A DNA stretch of 64,000 nt from Pseudomonadota bacterium (GCA_963204745.1 CAUJHF010000017.1:94392-158391), one strand, 5' to 3'. Shown: positions 38,959-47,908, counted from the stretch's first letter. Numbers and translations are program-made. Notes: generated from the sequence alone by a model not told the origin.

Positions 38959-40188
38959 TTGGACGCACGCACCAGTAATTTCATCCTGCTCGGCATCGTG
39001 ATTGCGATCGTGCTGGCCTTTGCCAGCGTGGCGTTGTTCGGCGAGGCGATGGCAAGTGTGGAGTGGCTGGGTACGCTGTTCCTCAAGGCGCTGAAGATGA
39101 TCATCGTGCCACTGGTCACCGCTTCGATGATCGTTGGGGTAGCCGGTCTCGGTGACGTGCGGAAGCTGGGGCGTCTCGGCGGCAATGCGATCCTTTATTT
39201 CGTCGTGACCACAGGCATGGCGGTCGCTATCGGCTTGCTGATGGTGAACCTGATCCGTCCTGGCGACGGTATCAGCATCGGCGAGCTGGCGGTGCCGGCG
39301 CATGTGGCAGCGAGGGAAGACTTTGCGATATCGGATCTGGTGCTCTCGCTGGTCTCCGACAATATCGTCGCGTCGATGGCAAATCTTGAGCTCCTTCCCG
39401 TTATCGTGTTTTCGCTGATTTTCGGTGCAGTACTGACCACGCTGGGGCCGGTCGGGGCGCCGGTGATTGCACTTTTCCGCGGCGTTAACGAGGCCATCAT
39501 GAAGATGGTGATGCTCCTGATGCTGGTGGCGCCGATCGGCATCTTTGGTCTGGTGGCCGGGCGCTTCGGCCGCGCTGGCGATATCGGTGAAATGATTGGC
39601 GGCGTTGGCTGGTACATGGCGACCGTGCTGCTTGCGCTCAGCCTTCATGCTGGCGTGGTCTTGCCGGCAATCCTCTGGTTTGTTGGCAGACGCAATCCTT
39701 ACCGATACATGTTCAATATGGGCACCGCGCTGCTCACCGCGTTTTCTACGGCGTCCTCGTCGGCAACGATGCCGCTGACCATGGAGGGCGTGGAAAAACA
39801 CAACGGCGTGTCGGAGAAGGTGGCCGGTTTCGTGGTGCCGCTCGGCGCAACCATAAACATGAACGGCACTGCGCTTTACGAGGCGGTTGCGGCGCTGTTT
39901 ATCGCCCAGGCGATTGGTCTGGATCTGACGCTCGGCCAGCAGGTGATGGTGCTGCTCACGGCGACGCTTGCCGCGATCGGCGCAGCGGGAATTCCCGAGG
40001 CGGGTCTGGTGACGATGGTGATCGTGTTGAAGGCGGTGGGCCTGCCACTGGAAGGTATCGGATTGATACTTGCCGTGGACTGGCTGCTTGATCGTTTTCG
40101 CACCAGCGTCAATGTCTGGGGCGATGCGGTGGGTGCCGCTGTCGTTGAGCGGCGCGTGCTTGACGGAAAAGGATCAGAGAGATCCTGA
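38959..40188 (+). CDS. dicarboxylate/amino acid:cation symporter (DAACS family)
   Basis: This 409-residue carrier of the GltP/DctA family imports glutamate, aspartate or C4-dicarboxylates with Na+ or H+. It has FLKALKMIIVPLVTASMIVGVA, the serine-rich hairpin FSTASSSATMPLTM, the NMNGTALYEAVAALFIAQ motif (helix 7) and AGIPEAGLVTMVIVL. It begins with TTG after GGGGGAAG. The NMNGT motif is the sodium-site region in characterised homologues; coupling to Na+ is inferred. nhaD follows. Confidence 0.88.
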   Translation: MDARTSNFILLGIVIAIVLAFASVALFGEAMASVEWLGTLFLKALKMIIVPLVTASMIVGVAGLGDVRKLGRLGGNAILYFVVTTGMAVAIGLLMVNLIRPGDGISIGELAVPAHVAAREDFAISDLVLSLVSDNIVASMANLELLPVIVFSLIFGAVLTTLGPVGAPVIALFRGVNEAIMKMVMLLMLVAPIGIFGLVAGRFGRAGDIGEMIGGVGWYMATVLLALSLHAGVVLPAILWFVGRRNPYRYMFNMGTALLTAFSTASSSATMPLTMEGVEKHNGVSEKVAGFVVPLGATINMNGTALYEAVAALFIAQAIGLDLTLGQQVMVLLTATLAAIGAAGIPEAGLVTMVIVLKAVGLPLEGIGLILAVDWLLDRFRTSVNVWGDAVGAAVVERRVLDGKGSERS

Positions 40189-40268
40189 CGCGCCAGTCGG
40201 CGATTGATTGGCAGGGTTTCGACTCAGTAAGGTAGTCTGCCGAGTAGAGCAGGTTCAGGAGCTCATTG

Positions 40269-41714
40269 ATGACTGTGACCAGATGTTGCCGCACTGCGTT
40301 CGTCCTCGCGGCAATGGGATTGCCGCCGGGAGCGCAAGCGAGCGGAGCCGGTACTGCGATCGAAATACCCGATCTCGTTGGTACGCCATTCGCCATCGTG
40401 GCGTTGGTTAGTTTTGTGCTCGCCTATGTGTTTGTGATCGCCGAAGAGTTTACGCACCTGCGCAAATCAAAAGCCGTGGTGGTCGTGGCTGGCGTCATCT
40501 GGGTGCTGGTCGGGATTGCTTACGCACAGGCCGGAGTGCCGGGCGCCGCCGATCTGCTGAAGATGCAGATCGAGGAGTATGCGGAGTTGCTGCTGTTCCT
40601 GCTGGCTGCGATGACCTACGTGAACACGCTGCAGGAGCGTGGGGTTTTCAATGCACTGAGGGACTGGCTCATCGGCCGCGGCTTCCGTCCGCGCGCGCTG
40701 TTCTGGATAACCGGTGTACTGGCGTTTTTTCTGTCGCCGATACTCGACAATTTGACGACTGCACTCGTAATGGGCGCCGTCGTCGTTTCAGTAGGGGTGG
40801 GCAACCCGCGCTTTATCGCCATTGCATGCGCGAATATCGTAGTGGCAGCCAATGCCGGCGGCGCGTTCAGTCCTTTCGGCGACATCACAACGCTGATGGT
40901 CTGGCAGAAGGGCGTGGTGACGTTCCGGGAATTTTTCGCGCTGTTTGTACCCTCGCTGGTGAACTGGCTGGTACCGGCCATCATCATGGTTTTTGCCGTG
41001 CCCGATGCGGCGCCCGCCAAACTGACGGTACGGGCAACCGTAAAGCCTGGCGGTTACATCGTTGCCGCACTGTTCGCCCTGACGATTGCGATGACCGTGA
41101 GCGTGCACAATTTCCTGCATTTGCCACCGGCGCTGGGCATGATGACTGGTATGGGCATACTCAGTATCTACGGCTTTGTTCTGCGCCGTCAGGAACTGCG
41201 CGAGCGGAACAGCGACTCGGACCCGGGTGCGATGGAAGTGCTGGTCCCTCATGGATTCAAGCCGGCTAAACGGCCCTTTGATATTTTCATCAGCATGAAG
41301 CGCGTTGAATGGGACACGCTGATGTTTTTTTACGGGGTGGTGATCAGCGTTGGCGGCCTGGGCGCTCTCGGTTACCTGCATCTGCTTGCTGATGCGACCT
41401 ATACGGATCTCGGGCCGCTGAAGGCAAATATCCTCGTCGGCATCGCTTCGGCAATCGTGGACAATATCCCGATCATGTTTGCGGTGCTGAACATGAACCC
41501 CGACATGTCGCATGGTCACTGGCTGCTGGTGACGCTTACCGCAGGTGTTGGCGGTTCAATGCTCTCTATCGGTTCGGCTGCGGGGGTCGCCCTGATGGGT
41601 CAGGCCAGGGGTATCTATACGTTTTTCGGGCATTTGCGCTGGATATGGGCTATTGCGCTCGGCTATGCGGCGAGTATCTGGGTGCATCTGGAGCTGAATG
41701 CCGCTGCATTTTGA
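40269..41714 (+). CDS. nhaD: Na+/H+ antiporter NhaD
   Basis: This 481-residue protein of the ion-transporter superfamily has an N-terminal signal-like segment and about 12 membrane helices. NhaD-type blocks are FVIAEEFTHLRKSKAVVVVAGVIWVLVG, GFRPRALFWITGVLAFFLSPILDNLTTALVMGAVVVSVG, ANAGGAFSPFGDITTLMVWQKG and SAIVDNIPIMFAVL. Homologues in Vibrio and Halomonas extrude Na+ or Li+. AGGAG precedes the ATG at 40269. The Asp residues of LDNLTTA and GDITTL are likely ion ligands. Confidence 0.9.
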   Translation: MTVTRCCRTAFVLAAMGLPPGAQASGAGTAIEIPDLVGTPFAIVALVSFVLAYVFVIAEEFTHLRKSKAVVVVAGVIWVLVGIAYAQAGVPGAADLLKMQIEEYAELLLFLLAAMTYVNTLQERGVFNALRDWLIGRGFRPRALFWITGVLAFFLSPILDNLTTALVMGAVVVSVGVGNPRFIAIACANIVVAANAGGAFSPFGDITTLMVWQKGVVTFREFFALFVPSLVNWLVPAIIMVFAVPDAAPAKLTVRATVKPGGYIVAALFALTIAMTVSVHNFLHLPPALGMMTGMGILSIYGFVLRRQELRERNSDSDPGAMEVLVPHGFKPAKRPFDIFISMKRVEWDTLMFFYGVVISVGGLGALGYLHLLADATYTDLGPLKANILVGIASAIVDNIPIMFAVLNMNPDMSHGHWLLVTLTAGVGGSMLSIGSAAGVALMGQARGIYTFFGHLRWIWAIALGYAASIWVHLELNAAAF

Positions 41715-41778
41715 TCCCGGTCATGGCGGGAATCCGCCTGGCGAGCTGATGATGTCCGGGGGCTGATGGAGAAAGAGC

Positions 41779-42183
41779 GTGGATGATCTGATCGTAGCGG
41801 GTGTGGCGGTGCCATTCATTGTGGCGGTAGTCTGTATCGCCGTCTGCCTGGTCTTTGCGCAGAAAAGGGACGCGCAGCTCTCGGTTCGCTTGCCGGGTAC
41901 GATGTCCTATAAGTGGGGATATTTCCTCGGCTACAGCGGACTGATGACAGCGGTTGCGGGCATTGTCGGCGGCATCGTAATGACCCGCATTGATTTCTAT
42001 CCGGCCTGGGGGCCGTATGTCGTGGTCTATGCGGCGGCCTTTGGTGTGGCCAGCTATGGCGTGCTCACGCGGCGGCGCTGGGGCTGGATTTTTCACATAC
42101 CGCTCAGCATGAACATGGGTCTCTGGGCATTCAACAGCGTGTATTTCTTCAACCGATGGCAGGAACTGGGGGCTGACAGCTGA
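41779..42183 (+). CDS. small membrane protein of unknown function
   Basis: The 134-residue product has about four membrane helices (VAGVAVPFIVAVVCIAVCLV, GYFLGYSGLMTAVAGIVGGIV, YVVVYAAAFGVASYGVL, and a weaker last one with WIFHIPLSMNMGLWAF). It starts with GTG after GGAGAAAGAG. No family was recognised. It follows nhaD by 64 bases on the same strand and may be co-transcribed with it. Confidence 0.65.
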   Translation: MDDLIVAGVAVPFIVAVVCIAVCLVFAQKRDAQLSVRLPGTMSYKWGYFLGYSGLMTAVAGIVGGIVMTRIDFYPAWGPYVVVYAAAFGVASYGVLTRRRWGWIFHIPLSMNMGLWAFNSVYFFNRWQELGADS

Positions 42184-42206
42184 GCCGATTGCCAGTTCCG
42201 CTGCTT

Positions 42207-42860
42207 TCAGAACCTCGCCACCAGTCCGGCGAATGCTTCCCACTGCCACAACATATTGCCACTGGCGCTGACCGCGCAGGCTGATCCCTCCGGCCCCGAG
42301 GCGCAGAAGAGATTGCTGTGACTGTCGATCACGGCACCCAGGGCCCGCACTTCCAGGCGCAGGCCGATCTGCTCGGTTGGAAATACCTGTGCGCCACCGC
42401 CGATACCGACGGCAAACACCGTATCTGAACCATATCCCGAAGCGTCCGGGCTCAGATGTGCGGCACCGATCCCGGCCGCCAGAAAGGGCCGCACCAACTC
42501 TCCTGCACCGACATAGGTACCGCCGAGCAGCAGGTAGCTGATATCGATATCCAGGGAGGGGTCTACTCCGGTCGGCGCCTTGTCGATGCCGGCCGACTGC
42601 CGGCTGAAATAGAGTTCCCACTCGGTGTATGCATCGTCACCGACAGCTTCCGCCGGCGCATTGAGGATGAACCCGACTGCTGCAGCATCGTTCAGCGATA
42701 CCTTTGCGCCGGTCTCCTCGTTCTCGAAATCACCGCCCATCCGGTAACCCAGCAAGGGCGTGACGGAGAAGCGGTATTCGCCCGGTTCAGCAGCTTGAAC
42801 GGGCGCGGTGAGCACCGCGAACAGGACGATCGGGGCAAGAGTCTGGCGGGAACTGATCAT
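42207..42860 (-). CDS. outer-membrane beta-barrel protein
   Basis: The 217-residue product has a signal peptide (IVLFAVLTAPVQA) and alternating amphipathic strands (YRFSVTPLLGYRMGGDFEN, ISYLLLGGTYVG, RPFLAAGIGAAHLS). It ends in Phe (AGLVARF), the usual outer-membrane barrel signature. It resembles OmpW/OprF-like eight-stranded barrels. A Cys pair (FCASGPEGSACA) could form a loop disulfide. It is divergent from the patatin-like gene across about 58 bases. Confidence 0.75.
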   Translation of the reverse strand: MISSRQTLAPIVLFAVLTAPVQAAEPGEYRFSVTPLLGYRMGGDFENEETGAKVSLNDAAAVGFILNAPAEAVGDDAYTEWELYFSRQSAGIDKAPTGVDPSLDIDISYLLLGGTYVGAGELVRPFLAAGIGAAHLSPDASGYGSDTVFAVGIGGGAQVFPTEQIGLRLEVRALGAVIDSHSNLFCASGPEGSACAVSASGNMLWQWEAFAGLVARF

Positions 42861-42918
42861 CGTAGGCTCCGGATTTCACCCTATACTCGCACAGGATTGA
42901 CCCGTTCCGGAGAACTCT

Positions 42919-45177
42919 GTGCGCAGAGACAGAAGCGGCAAGCTCGCAACCCTTTTCTTCCTCCTGCTGCTGCCGGTAACTGCGATCCACGCAACCGAAG
43001 CTGCGGCTCAAGCGCCGGCACGGCCAAAAATCGGCCTCGTGCTTGGCGGCGGAGGTGCCAAGGGCGCCGCGCATATCGGCGTCCTGCGTGTGCTCGATCA
43101 GATGCACATTCCCGTGGACTGCGTGGCCGGTACGAGCATGGGGGCACTGGTTGGCGCGACCTTTGCCAGCGGTGTGCCGCCGGCAGAAATCGAGCGCAGG
43201 GTGCTGGCGGTGGACTGGACCCGCACGGTGGGGACAGCAGGTGCACGTGATCAGGCGCCGATCAATCGCAAACTTCAGGGCAGTACCTACACCAATAGCC
43301 TGGAGTTCGGCATCAAGCGCGGCAGCATCAGGGCGCCGGGCGGCGTTTTCAAATCGCAGGAAATTGAAGAGCTGCTGCGGAATCTGGTGGCCGGTGCGCG
43401 TTACGTCGACGATTTTGACAGCTTGCCGATTCCCTTCCGTGCCGTAGCGACCGACATGATGGCTGGTGAGATGGTGGTCCTCGGCGGTGGTGATCTCACC
43501 GTTGCGATGCGGGCCAGCATGGCGGTACCGGGCGCGTTTTCGCCGGTGGTCATCGGTGAACGGGTGCTCGCTGATGGCGGACAGATGCGCAACGTGCCGG
43601 TCGATATCGGCAGGGAATTGTGTGGCGATGTCATCATCGCCGTATCCATGTCCAGCCCGGCACCAAGGCCGGAAGACCTGGATTCGGCGCTGGCGCTTGC
43701 CGCCCGCTCGCTCGACGTGATGATCGAGGCGAACGGAAGGGACCAGCTCGCTACCCTGACGGACAAGGATGTGAGCATCGTCGTGCCGATGGGTGACATC
43801 GGCTCGGCCAGCTTCGAGCGCGTGCCGGATGCGATACCGCTCGGGCATGCTGCGGCCCTGTCGAAGTCTGTTGAACTGGCGCGCTACGCCTTGCCGGAGG
43901 CTGAATACAAGGCCTGGCGAGCGAGCCTCACCCGCGATTACCAGCAGCCGATCCGGGTCGCCGGGGTTCGTATCACAGGGCTGGAGCGCGTCAATCCGGA
44001 ATATGTTCGTACCGGGGTGATTGCCACCCGGCCGGGCAAAGAGGTGAGCCTGGGTGCCATTGCGAGGGATTCGGGCCGCATCTACGCCTTGGGTGATTTC
44101 CAGAAAGTTGAATACAGCGTGGTCGATACGCCGGTCTACCCCACGGTTGAGTTCAGGGCGACCGAGAAATCCTGGGGACCTGATTTCCTGAAGTTTGACC
44201 TGGGGCTTGGTTTTACGGCGGGAGGAGATTTTTCTTTTGCGTTGCTCGGTGAGCATACCCGTACCTGGCTGAACCCGTACGGTGGCCAGTGGCGCAACAC
44301 GGTGCAGGTCGGCCAGGAATTGTTGCTCCGTACGAGCCTCTATCAGCCGCTGGAAATTCGACAGCGGTTTTTTGTCGAGCCCTATCTTGAGTTCGACCGG
44401 AACATAGAAGGGGTCTACGACGACGGAAACAAGATCGGCGAGTTCTCGTTCTGGCGGGGCTTTGGCCAGATTGATCTTGGTTTCAATGTCGGCAGGGTGG
44501 CGCAACTGCGGGCCGGGCTGCGCCAGGGCTGGGCCGGGGCCGATCTCCAGACCGGGGACAGCGCCGCGCTTGCCGAGGTATCAACGACGCATGAGTCCAG
44601 CCTGGTACTGCAGGCGACCTACGACACGCGCGATGTGGTTGGTTTGCCGAGCCAGGGTGGCCTGCTGACTGCGCGATACCAGTCCTCCGGTGCCTGGCTG
44701 AACGGTGACCAGTCCTACCAGCAGGCAGAAGGGCTGGTGCTGAAGGTGTTTCCGTTCAGCGGCGATGTGCTGCATGTCTTTGCGGCCGGAGGCAGCGAAC
44801 TCAGCGGCACACTGCCGCCCTACGACCTGTATGCGATTGGCGGGATCAGCAGTTTCCCCGGGCTTGAGCGTCAGCAACTGCGCGGCACGAGTTACTGGAT
44901 ATCGGGGACCAGTTATTACCGCAAGCTTGGCGACATACAGCGGTTGTTCGGGCAGGCGATCTACGGCGGTCTGCGGCTCACCGCCGGTGATGTGGCGGGC
45001 CGGATCGACGGTGTTGATGACGGCGCCATCCTGGGCGTGGCTCTCAGCCTGAGCGGCCGCACGCCCGTCGGACCTTTTCTCGTATCATTGGGCAGTACCA
45101 ACAATGGCTTCTGGGAACTTCAGTTTGCGTTTGGTCGGCCGATACGTGAAGGTTCCATTCTCGATGCAATCCGGTAG
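42919..45177 (+). CDS. patatin-like phospholipase fused to an outer-membrane barrel (type Vd autotransporter-like)
   Basis: The 752-residue product has a signal peptide (ATLFFLLLLPVTAIHA), a patatin domain (about 37-320), one POTRA-like domain (about 330-400) and a C-terminal barrel of the Omp85/surface-antigen type. The catalytic dyad is present: Ser73 in GTSMG and Asp219 in DGGQ, with the oxyanion glycines GGGGAKG (43-49). The layout is that of Pseudomonas PlpD, a type Vd autotransporter that releases or displays a lipase. The GTG start follows GGAGA. RQQLRGTSYWISG and GLRLTAG are strand segments of the barrel. Confidence 0.9.
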   Translation: MRRDRSGKLATLFFLLLLPVTAIHATEAAAQAPARPKIGLVLGGGGAKGAAHIGVLRVLDQMHIPVDCVAGTSMGALVGATFASGVPPAEIERRVLAVDWTRTVGTAGARDQAPINRKLQGSTYTNSLEFGIKRGSIRAPGGVFKSQEIEELLRNLVAGARYVDDFDSLPIPFRAVATDMMAGEMVVLGGGDLTVAMRASMAVPGAFSPVVIGERVLADGGQMRNVPVDIGRELCGDVIIAVSMSSPAPRPEDLDSALALAARSLDVMIEANGRDQLATLTDKDVSIVVPMGDIGSASFERVPDAIPLGHAAALSKSVELARYALPEAEYKAWRASLTRDYQQPIRVAGVRITGLERVNPEYVRTGVIATRPGKEVSLGAIARDSGRIYALGDFQKVEYSVVDTPVYPTVEFRATEKSWGPDFLKFDLGLGFTAGGDFSFALLGEHTRTWLNPYGGQWRNTVQVGQELLLRTSLYQPLEIRQRFFVEPYLEFDRNIEGVYDDGNKIGEFSFWRGFGQIDLGFNVGRVAQLRAGLRQGWAGADLQTGDSAALAEVSTTHESSLVLQATYDTRDVVGLPSQGGLLTARYQSSGAWLNGDQSYQQAEGLVLKVFPFSGDVLHVFAAGGSELSGTLPPYDLYAIGGISSFPGLERQQLRGTSYWISGTSYYRKLGDIQRLFGQAIYGGLRLTAGDVAGRIDGVDDGAILGVALSLSGRTPVGPFLVSLGSTNNGFWELQFAFGRPIREGSILDAIR

Positions 45178-45203
45178 CGGACCGGTCAACTTCCGGAGGC
45201 GCC

Positions 45204-45776
45204 ATGCGTGATCAGCCCGTCACCCGAATCATGACCGAGCCCCCGGTGTTCGTTGCACCGACGGCTACGCCGGATCTTGCCCGACTGCTGATGGCACGGA
45301 AATCGCTGCACCATCTGGTGGTGCTGACAGATGGCCGGCTGGTGGGAATGCTGAGCGCAAGCGACCTGATGGACACTTCTGCCGCGACCGTTGCCGAACT
45401 GATGCAGCCGGATCCGGTGTCCATCCCGGATACCGCATCGTTGCAGGACGCGGCAGAGATCCTGGCCTCGGGTGCGTTTCATTCCCTGCCGGTGGTTGAC
45501 GTAAATGGTCGGGTGACAGGAGTTGTAACCTCTACCGATCTGATACGCCTGCTCCTCCAGCAATTGCCGGGTCCGGCGCATCGGCCCGCCGAGTCGCGTG
45601 AAGGACTGGTGCTCGCCAGCGATACGGAGCGCGAACATCTGCTGAACAGGGTACTGGCCGCTGCCGATCTCTATCTGCACTCCGGTCAGGGCAGCCATGA
45701 ACACGCCGCGCTCCTGCGTGCGGTGGAAAAAGCCAAGGAAGGTGTTCGGCCTGGTTTGCGCATCAACCGGCTGTAG
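45204..45776 (+). CDS. tandem CBS-domain protein
   Basis: This 190-residue soluble protein has two CBS domains (VTRIMTEPPVFVAPTATPDLARLLM...GMLSASDLM and VAELMQPDPVSIPDTASLQDAAEIL...GVVTSTDLIRLL), then a helical tail with GSHEHAALLRAVEKAKEG. CBS pairs bind adenosine nucleotides and regulate partner proteins; the partner is unknown. The tail is soluble and carries no recognised enzyme. It leads the CDGSH/SET pair by 36 bases. Confidence 0.88.
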   Translation: MRDQPVTRIMTEPPVFVAPTATPDLARLLMARKSLHHLVVLTDGRLVGMLSASDLMDTSAATVAELMQPDPVSIPDTASLQDAAEILASGAFHSLPVVDVNGRVTGVVTSTDLIRLLLQQLPGPAHRPAESREGLVLASDTEREHLLNRVLAAADLYLHSGQGSHEHAALLRAVEKAKEGVRPGLRINRL

Positions 45777-45812
45777 ATCCGACCATCATCGATTGTCAGT
45801 GTGGAGGCGTTT

Positions 45813-46022
45813 ATGAAGATCACTGTCGTAGCGAATGGCCCGTTGCTCATCGACACGAAGGGAGAGTGGAGCTGGACCGGCGAGGCGGGCAAGACGACGG
45901 GCAAAGACCGGATTGCCCTGTGCCGGTGTGGCGCATCTGGCAACAAACCCTTGTGTGACGGTACGCACCGGAAGATCGGCTTTACGGCGGAAGGCGGAGA
46001 GTGCGAGCTGACGCCCGGGTGA
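45813..46022 (+). CDS. CDGSH iron-sulfur domain protein
   Basis: The 69-residue product carries one CDGSH (zf-CDGSH) motif with all four ligands of the 2Fe-2S cluster: Cys37, Cys39, Cys48 and His52 in CRCGASGNKPLCDGTH. Such proteins transfer or sense redox and iron-sulfur clusters. The ATG at 45813 follows GGAGG by seven bases, so the in-frame GTG at 45801 is less likely. It overlaps the SET-domain gene. Confidence 0.93.
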   Translation: MKITVVANGPLLIDTKGEWSWTGEAGKTTGKDRIALCRCGASGNKPLCDGTHRKIGFTAEGGECELTPG

Positions 46023-46462
46023 GCAAGAGAGGCCGGACCGGCGAGCGAGTGATCTATGCTTCACCCATCTACGACGCGCTCCGCGTCGCACCCAGCCGGA
46101 TCACCGGACGGGGTCTGTTTGCCGGTACGGTGATTCCGGCGCGCGCCAAGATCGGGGAGTTCGAGGGTGAGGTGATCCCGATTGCGGAGGCGCGGCGTCG
46201 TGCGGCTGGCAAGCGGATCGTTGCCATCATCGAACTGGAACGTTACGCGATCGACGCATCTGTCACCCGGCGCGGCTTCCGCTACATCAATCATTCCTGT
46301 GAACCCAATACTTTCACCCGACTGACGCGGGAGCGAGCCGAGTTCTATGCCCTGCGCCGGATTCGTGCGGGCGAGGAACTGACGGTGGACTACGGCGAGA
46401 GTCACCATGAGGGCAAGCTGCCCTGCCTGTGTGGCGCAAAGTCGTGTGGCGGCTGGATCTAG
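46001..46462 (+). CDS. SET-domain protein-lysine methyltransferase
   Basis: The 153-residue product is a compact SET domain with its post-SET Cys cluster. The start YDALRVAPSRITGRGLFAG, the pseudoknot RYINHSCEPNTF, and GEELTVDYGES are all conserved (NHSCxPN is the cofactor/lysine-channel motif). The end CLCGAKSC is the CxCxxxxC post-SET zinc motif, completed by Cys in NHSC. Bacterial relatives may methylate chromatin-like or ribosomal proteins; the target is unknown. The GTG at 46001 is used, but a GTG at 46019 in a GTGA overlap with the CDGSH gene is equally likely. Confidence 0.88.
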   Translation: MRADARVSKRGRTGERVIYASPIYDALRVAPSRITGRGLFAGTVIPARAKIGEFEGEVIPIAEARRRAAGKRIVAIIELERYAIDASVTRRGFRYINHSCEPNTFTRLTRERAEFYALRRIRAGEELTVDYGESHHEGKLPCLCGAKSCGGWI

Positions 46463-47064
46463 GCTGGCTTTCTGAGTTCGTCTCGCACCAGCTGAAAAAT
46501 TACCCGATATGCCCGCCCATGGCGCGGCTGGCCACCGGGTTTCTCCGCGACCGCATCCTTGCGCGCCTGGCGTATCAGCGCACGCAGCTGCTGGGCATCC
46601 GTGCCGGGATTCTCATCGAGCCATTGATCAAGCATCCGGTCATCGCTGATCAGCCGGTCCCGCCAGTTCTCGGCCAGATGCAGCGTGGCCTTGTCCCGTG
46701 CCGACAGGCCATGTTGCAACGCGATGGCGGCGCGTATGGCCTCGACCGTTTCCGCTTCCTGCTGACGCATCAGTTTGCCGATCAGCTGCCGCTGACGGCG
46801 GCCACCACCGCGGGCATTGATACGTTTGCCCTCCAGAATGGCGTTGTGCAGCGCGTGCGACAGGGGCAGCTGCTCAAGGGCGTCGCCATGTAGTGCCAGC
46901 AGCGCCTCGCCGAGCGCTTGCAGGTCCTCACTCTCGCGCTTGAGATCGGTGCGGCTGGCGGCTTCAGTGCCTTTGAGTTCGGCCCTGAACTGCCGGTCGA
47001 GTTCGCTCCCCTGGGGTACGAACTCGCCATCGATGTAGTAGCCCTTGCCGGGTTTGCGCGACAT
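46459..47064 (-). CDS. darP: ribosome biogenesis factor DarP (YjgA)
   Basis: DarP associates with pre-50S particles. The 201-residue product has GYYIDGEFVPQGSE, then the conserved SRTDLKRESEDLQALGEALLAL, LPLSHALHNAILEGKRI, RRQRQLIGKLMRQQE and a C-terminal DAQQLRALIRQARKDAVAEKP with FQLVRDELRK. The basic helical repeats match YjgA. The ATG at 47064 gives the family start; a GTG at 47106 is in frame but lacks a better ribosome-binding site. It converges on the SET gene, touching it by four bases. Confidence 0.9.
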   Translation of the reverse strand: MSRKPGKGYYIDGEFVPQGSELDRQFRAELKGTEAASRTDLKRESEDLQALGEALLALHGDALEQLPLSHALHNAILEGKRINARGGGRRQRQLIGKLMRQQEAETVEAIRAAIALQHGLSARDKATLHLAENWRDRLISDDRMLDQWLDENPGTDAQQLRALIRQARKDAVAEKPGGQPRHGRAYRVIFQLVRDELRKPA

Positions 47065-47142
47065 GAAGCGGGGATCCTGCGGCGGGCGTGTATCATAAAC
47101 TACCACTTACGCATAATGGCTTTATGGTCAAGACTGAGAGAT

Positions 47143-47415
47143 ATGGCGACACTGGAGCAACTGCAGACGCGCAAGCGAGAACTTGAAGAGCAGCTTTTTG
47201 CCGGGGATTTGTCCGTAGAACCGGCCCTGTTGCATGTAGATCGGGCGATTGCCTCGCGGACCCTGAAGGTGCAGCACAGCCGGCAACGGCTTGATGCGGC
47301 AAAGCAGGCGGTGGAAGCGGGCATGGACAAGGACGAGGCCCGACGTATCAAGACCAGGGCTACGGTAAAGAAGCTCGAAGAAATCCGTGCAAAGAAGATC
47401 CTGAACAAGTTCTGA
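47143..47415 (+). CDS. small helical coiled-coil protein
   Basis: The 90-residue product is almost wholly charged and helical (LEQLQTRKRELEEQLF, SRTLKVQHSRQRLDAAKQAV, RRIKTRATVKKLEEIRAKKIL). It has no signal peptide, membrane segment or cysteine. I do not recognise a family. The ATG at 47143 follows GAGAG; another in-frame ATG lies at 47116. It is divergent from darP with almost no gap. Confidence 0.6.
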   Translation: MATLEQLQTRKRELEEQLFAGDLSVEPALLHVDRAIASRTLKVQHSRQRLDAAKQAVEAGMDKDEARRIKTRATVKKLEEIRAKKILNKF

Positions 47416-47492
47416 CCGAGATCGCCCGCGTGTTGCGATCGCTACTGCCACAATGCAAGATCGACGTCCTGCCTGAACCCGGGAGAATCACC

Positions 47493-47900
47493 TTGCTTCG
47501 TATTCTGGTCAGCACCGTATTGCTCGGCATGGTTTCCGCCTTGCATGCCACAGAGCTTGAGCCGCTTTTGAGTTATAGCGGGCCGCAGCTCTATCAGCGC
47601 TTCTGTGCCAGTTGCCATGGACCACAGGCATATGGCGATGGGCCAGTGGCAGCGACACTCAAGGTGATGGTTCCCGACCTGACCCGTATCGCCCGGCGGC
47701 AGCAAAATGGTGAATTCCCCGAGCAGCGGATCCGTGAGGTCGTCGACGGGCGCGCCGTACTGCCGGCGCATGGTCTGCGCGACATGCCGGTATGGGGCTA
47801 TGAACTCGAAGCGCAGGCCCCGCCTGATCAGCCCGGGCGGGCGGCTGCGCAGAGCCTGATCGACAAACTGGTCGGCTATCTGCGTTCGATCCAGCAGTAG
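47493..47900 (+). CDS. periplasmic c-type cytochrome, class I
   Basis: The 135-residue product has a signal peptide (LLRILVSTVLLGMVSALHA) and one haem c site, CASCH (haem-binding motif CxxCH) in FCASCHGPQAYGDGP. A likely axial methionine is in DMPVWGYE. The fold matches mono-haem class I cytochromes of the cytochrome-cbb3/CytC type. I chose the TTG at 47493 because GGGAGA precedes it and it begins the signal peptide. It is eight bases from the next gene. Confidence 0.85.
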   Translation: MLRILVSTVLLGMVSALHATELEPLLSYSGPQLYQRFCASCHGPQAYGDGPVAATLKVMVPDLTRIARRQQNGEFPEQRIREVVDGRAVLPAHGLRDMPVWGYELEAQAPPDQPGRAAAQSLIDKLVGYLRSIQQ

Positions 47901-47908
47901 GGCAGCTG

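Noticed and set aside
38769..39185. N-terminal extension of the alpha/beta-hydrolase to 452 residues
   Set aside because: It runs antisense through the symporter start, and GGAGG five bases before the ATG at 38768 fixes the real start.
42787..44505. A 572-codon reverse frame opposite the patatin gene
   Set aside because: The forward frame encodes a complete patatin-barrel protein; the reverse one has no motif and no credible ribosome-binding site.
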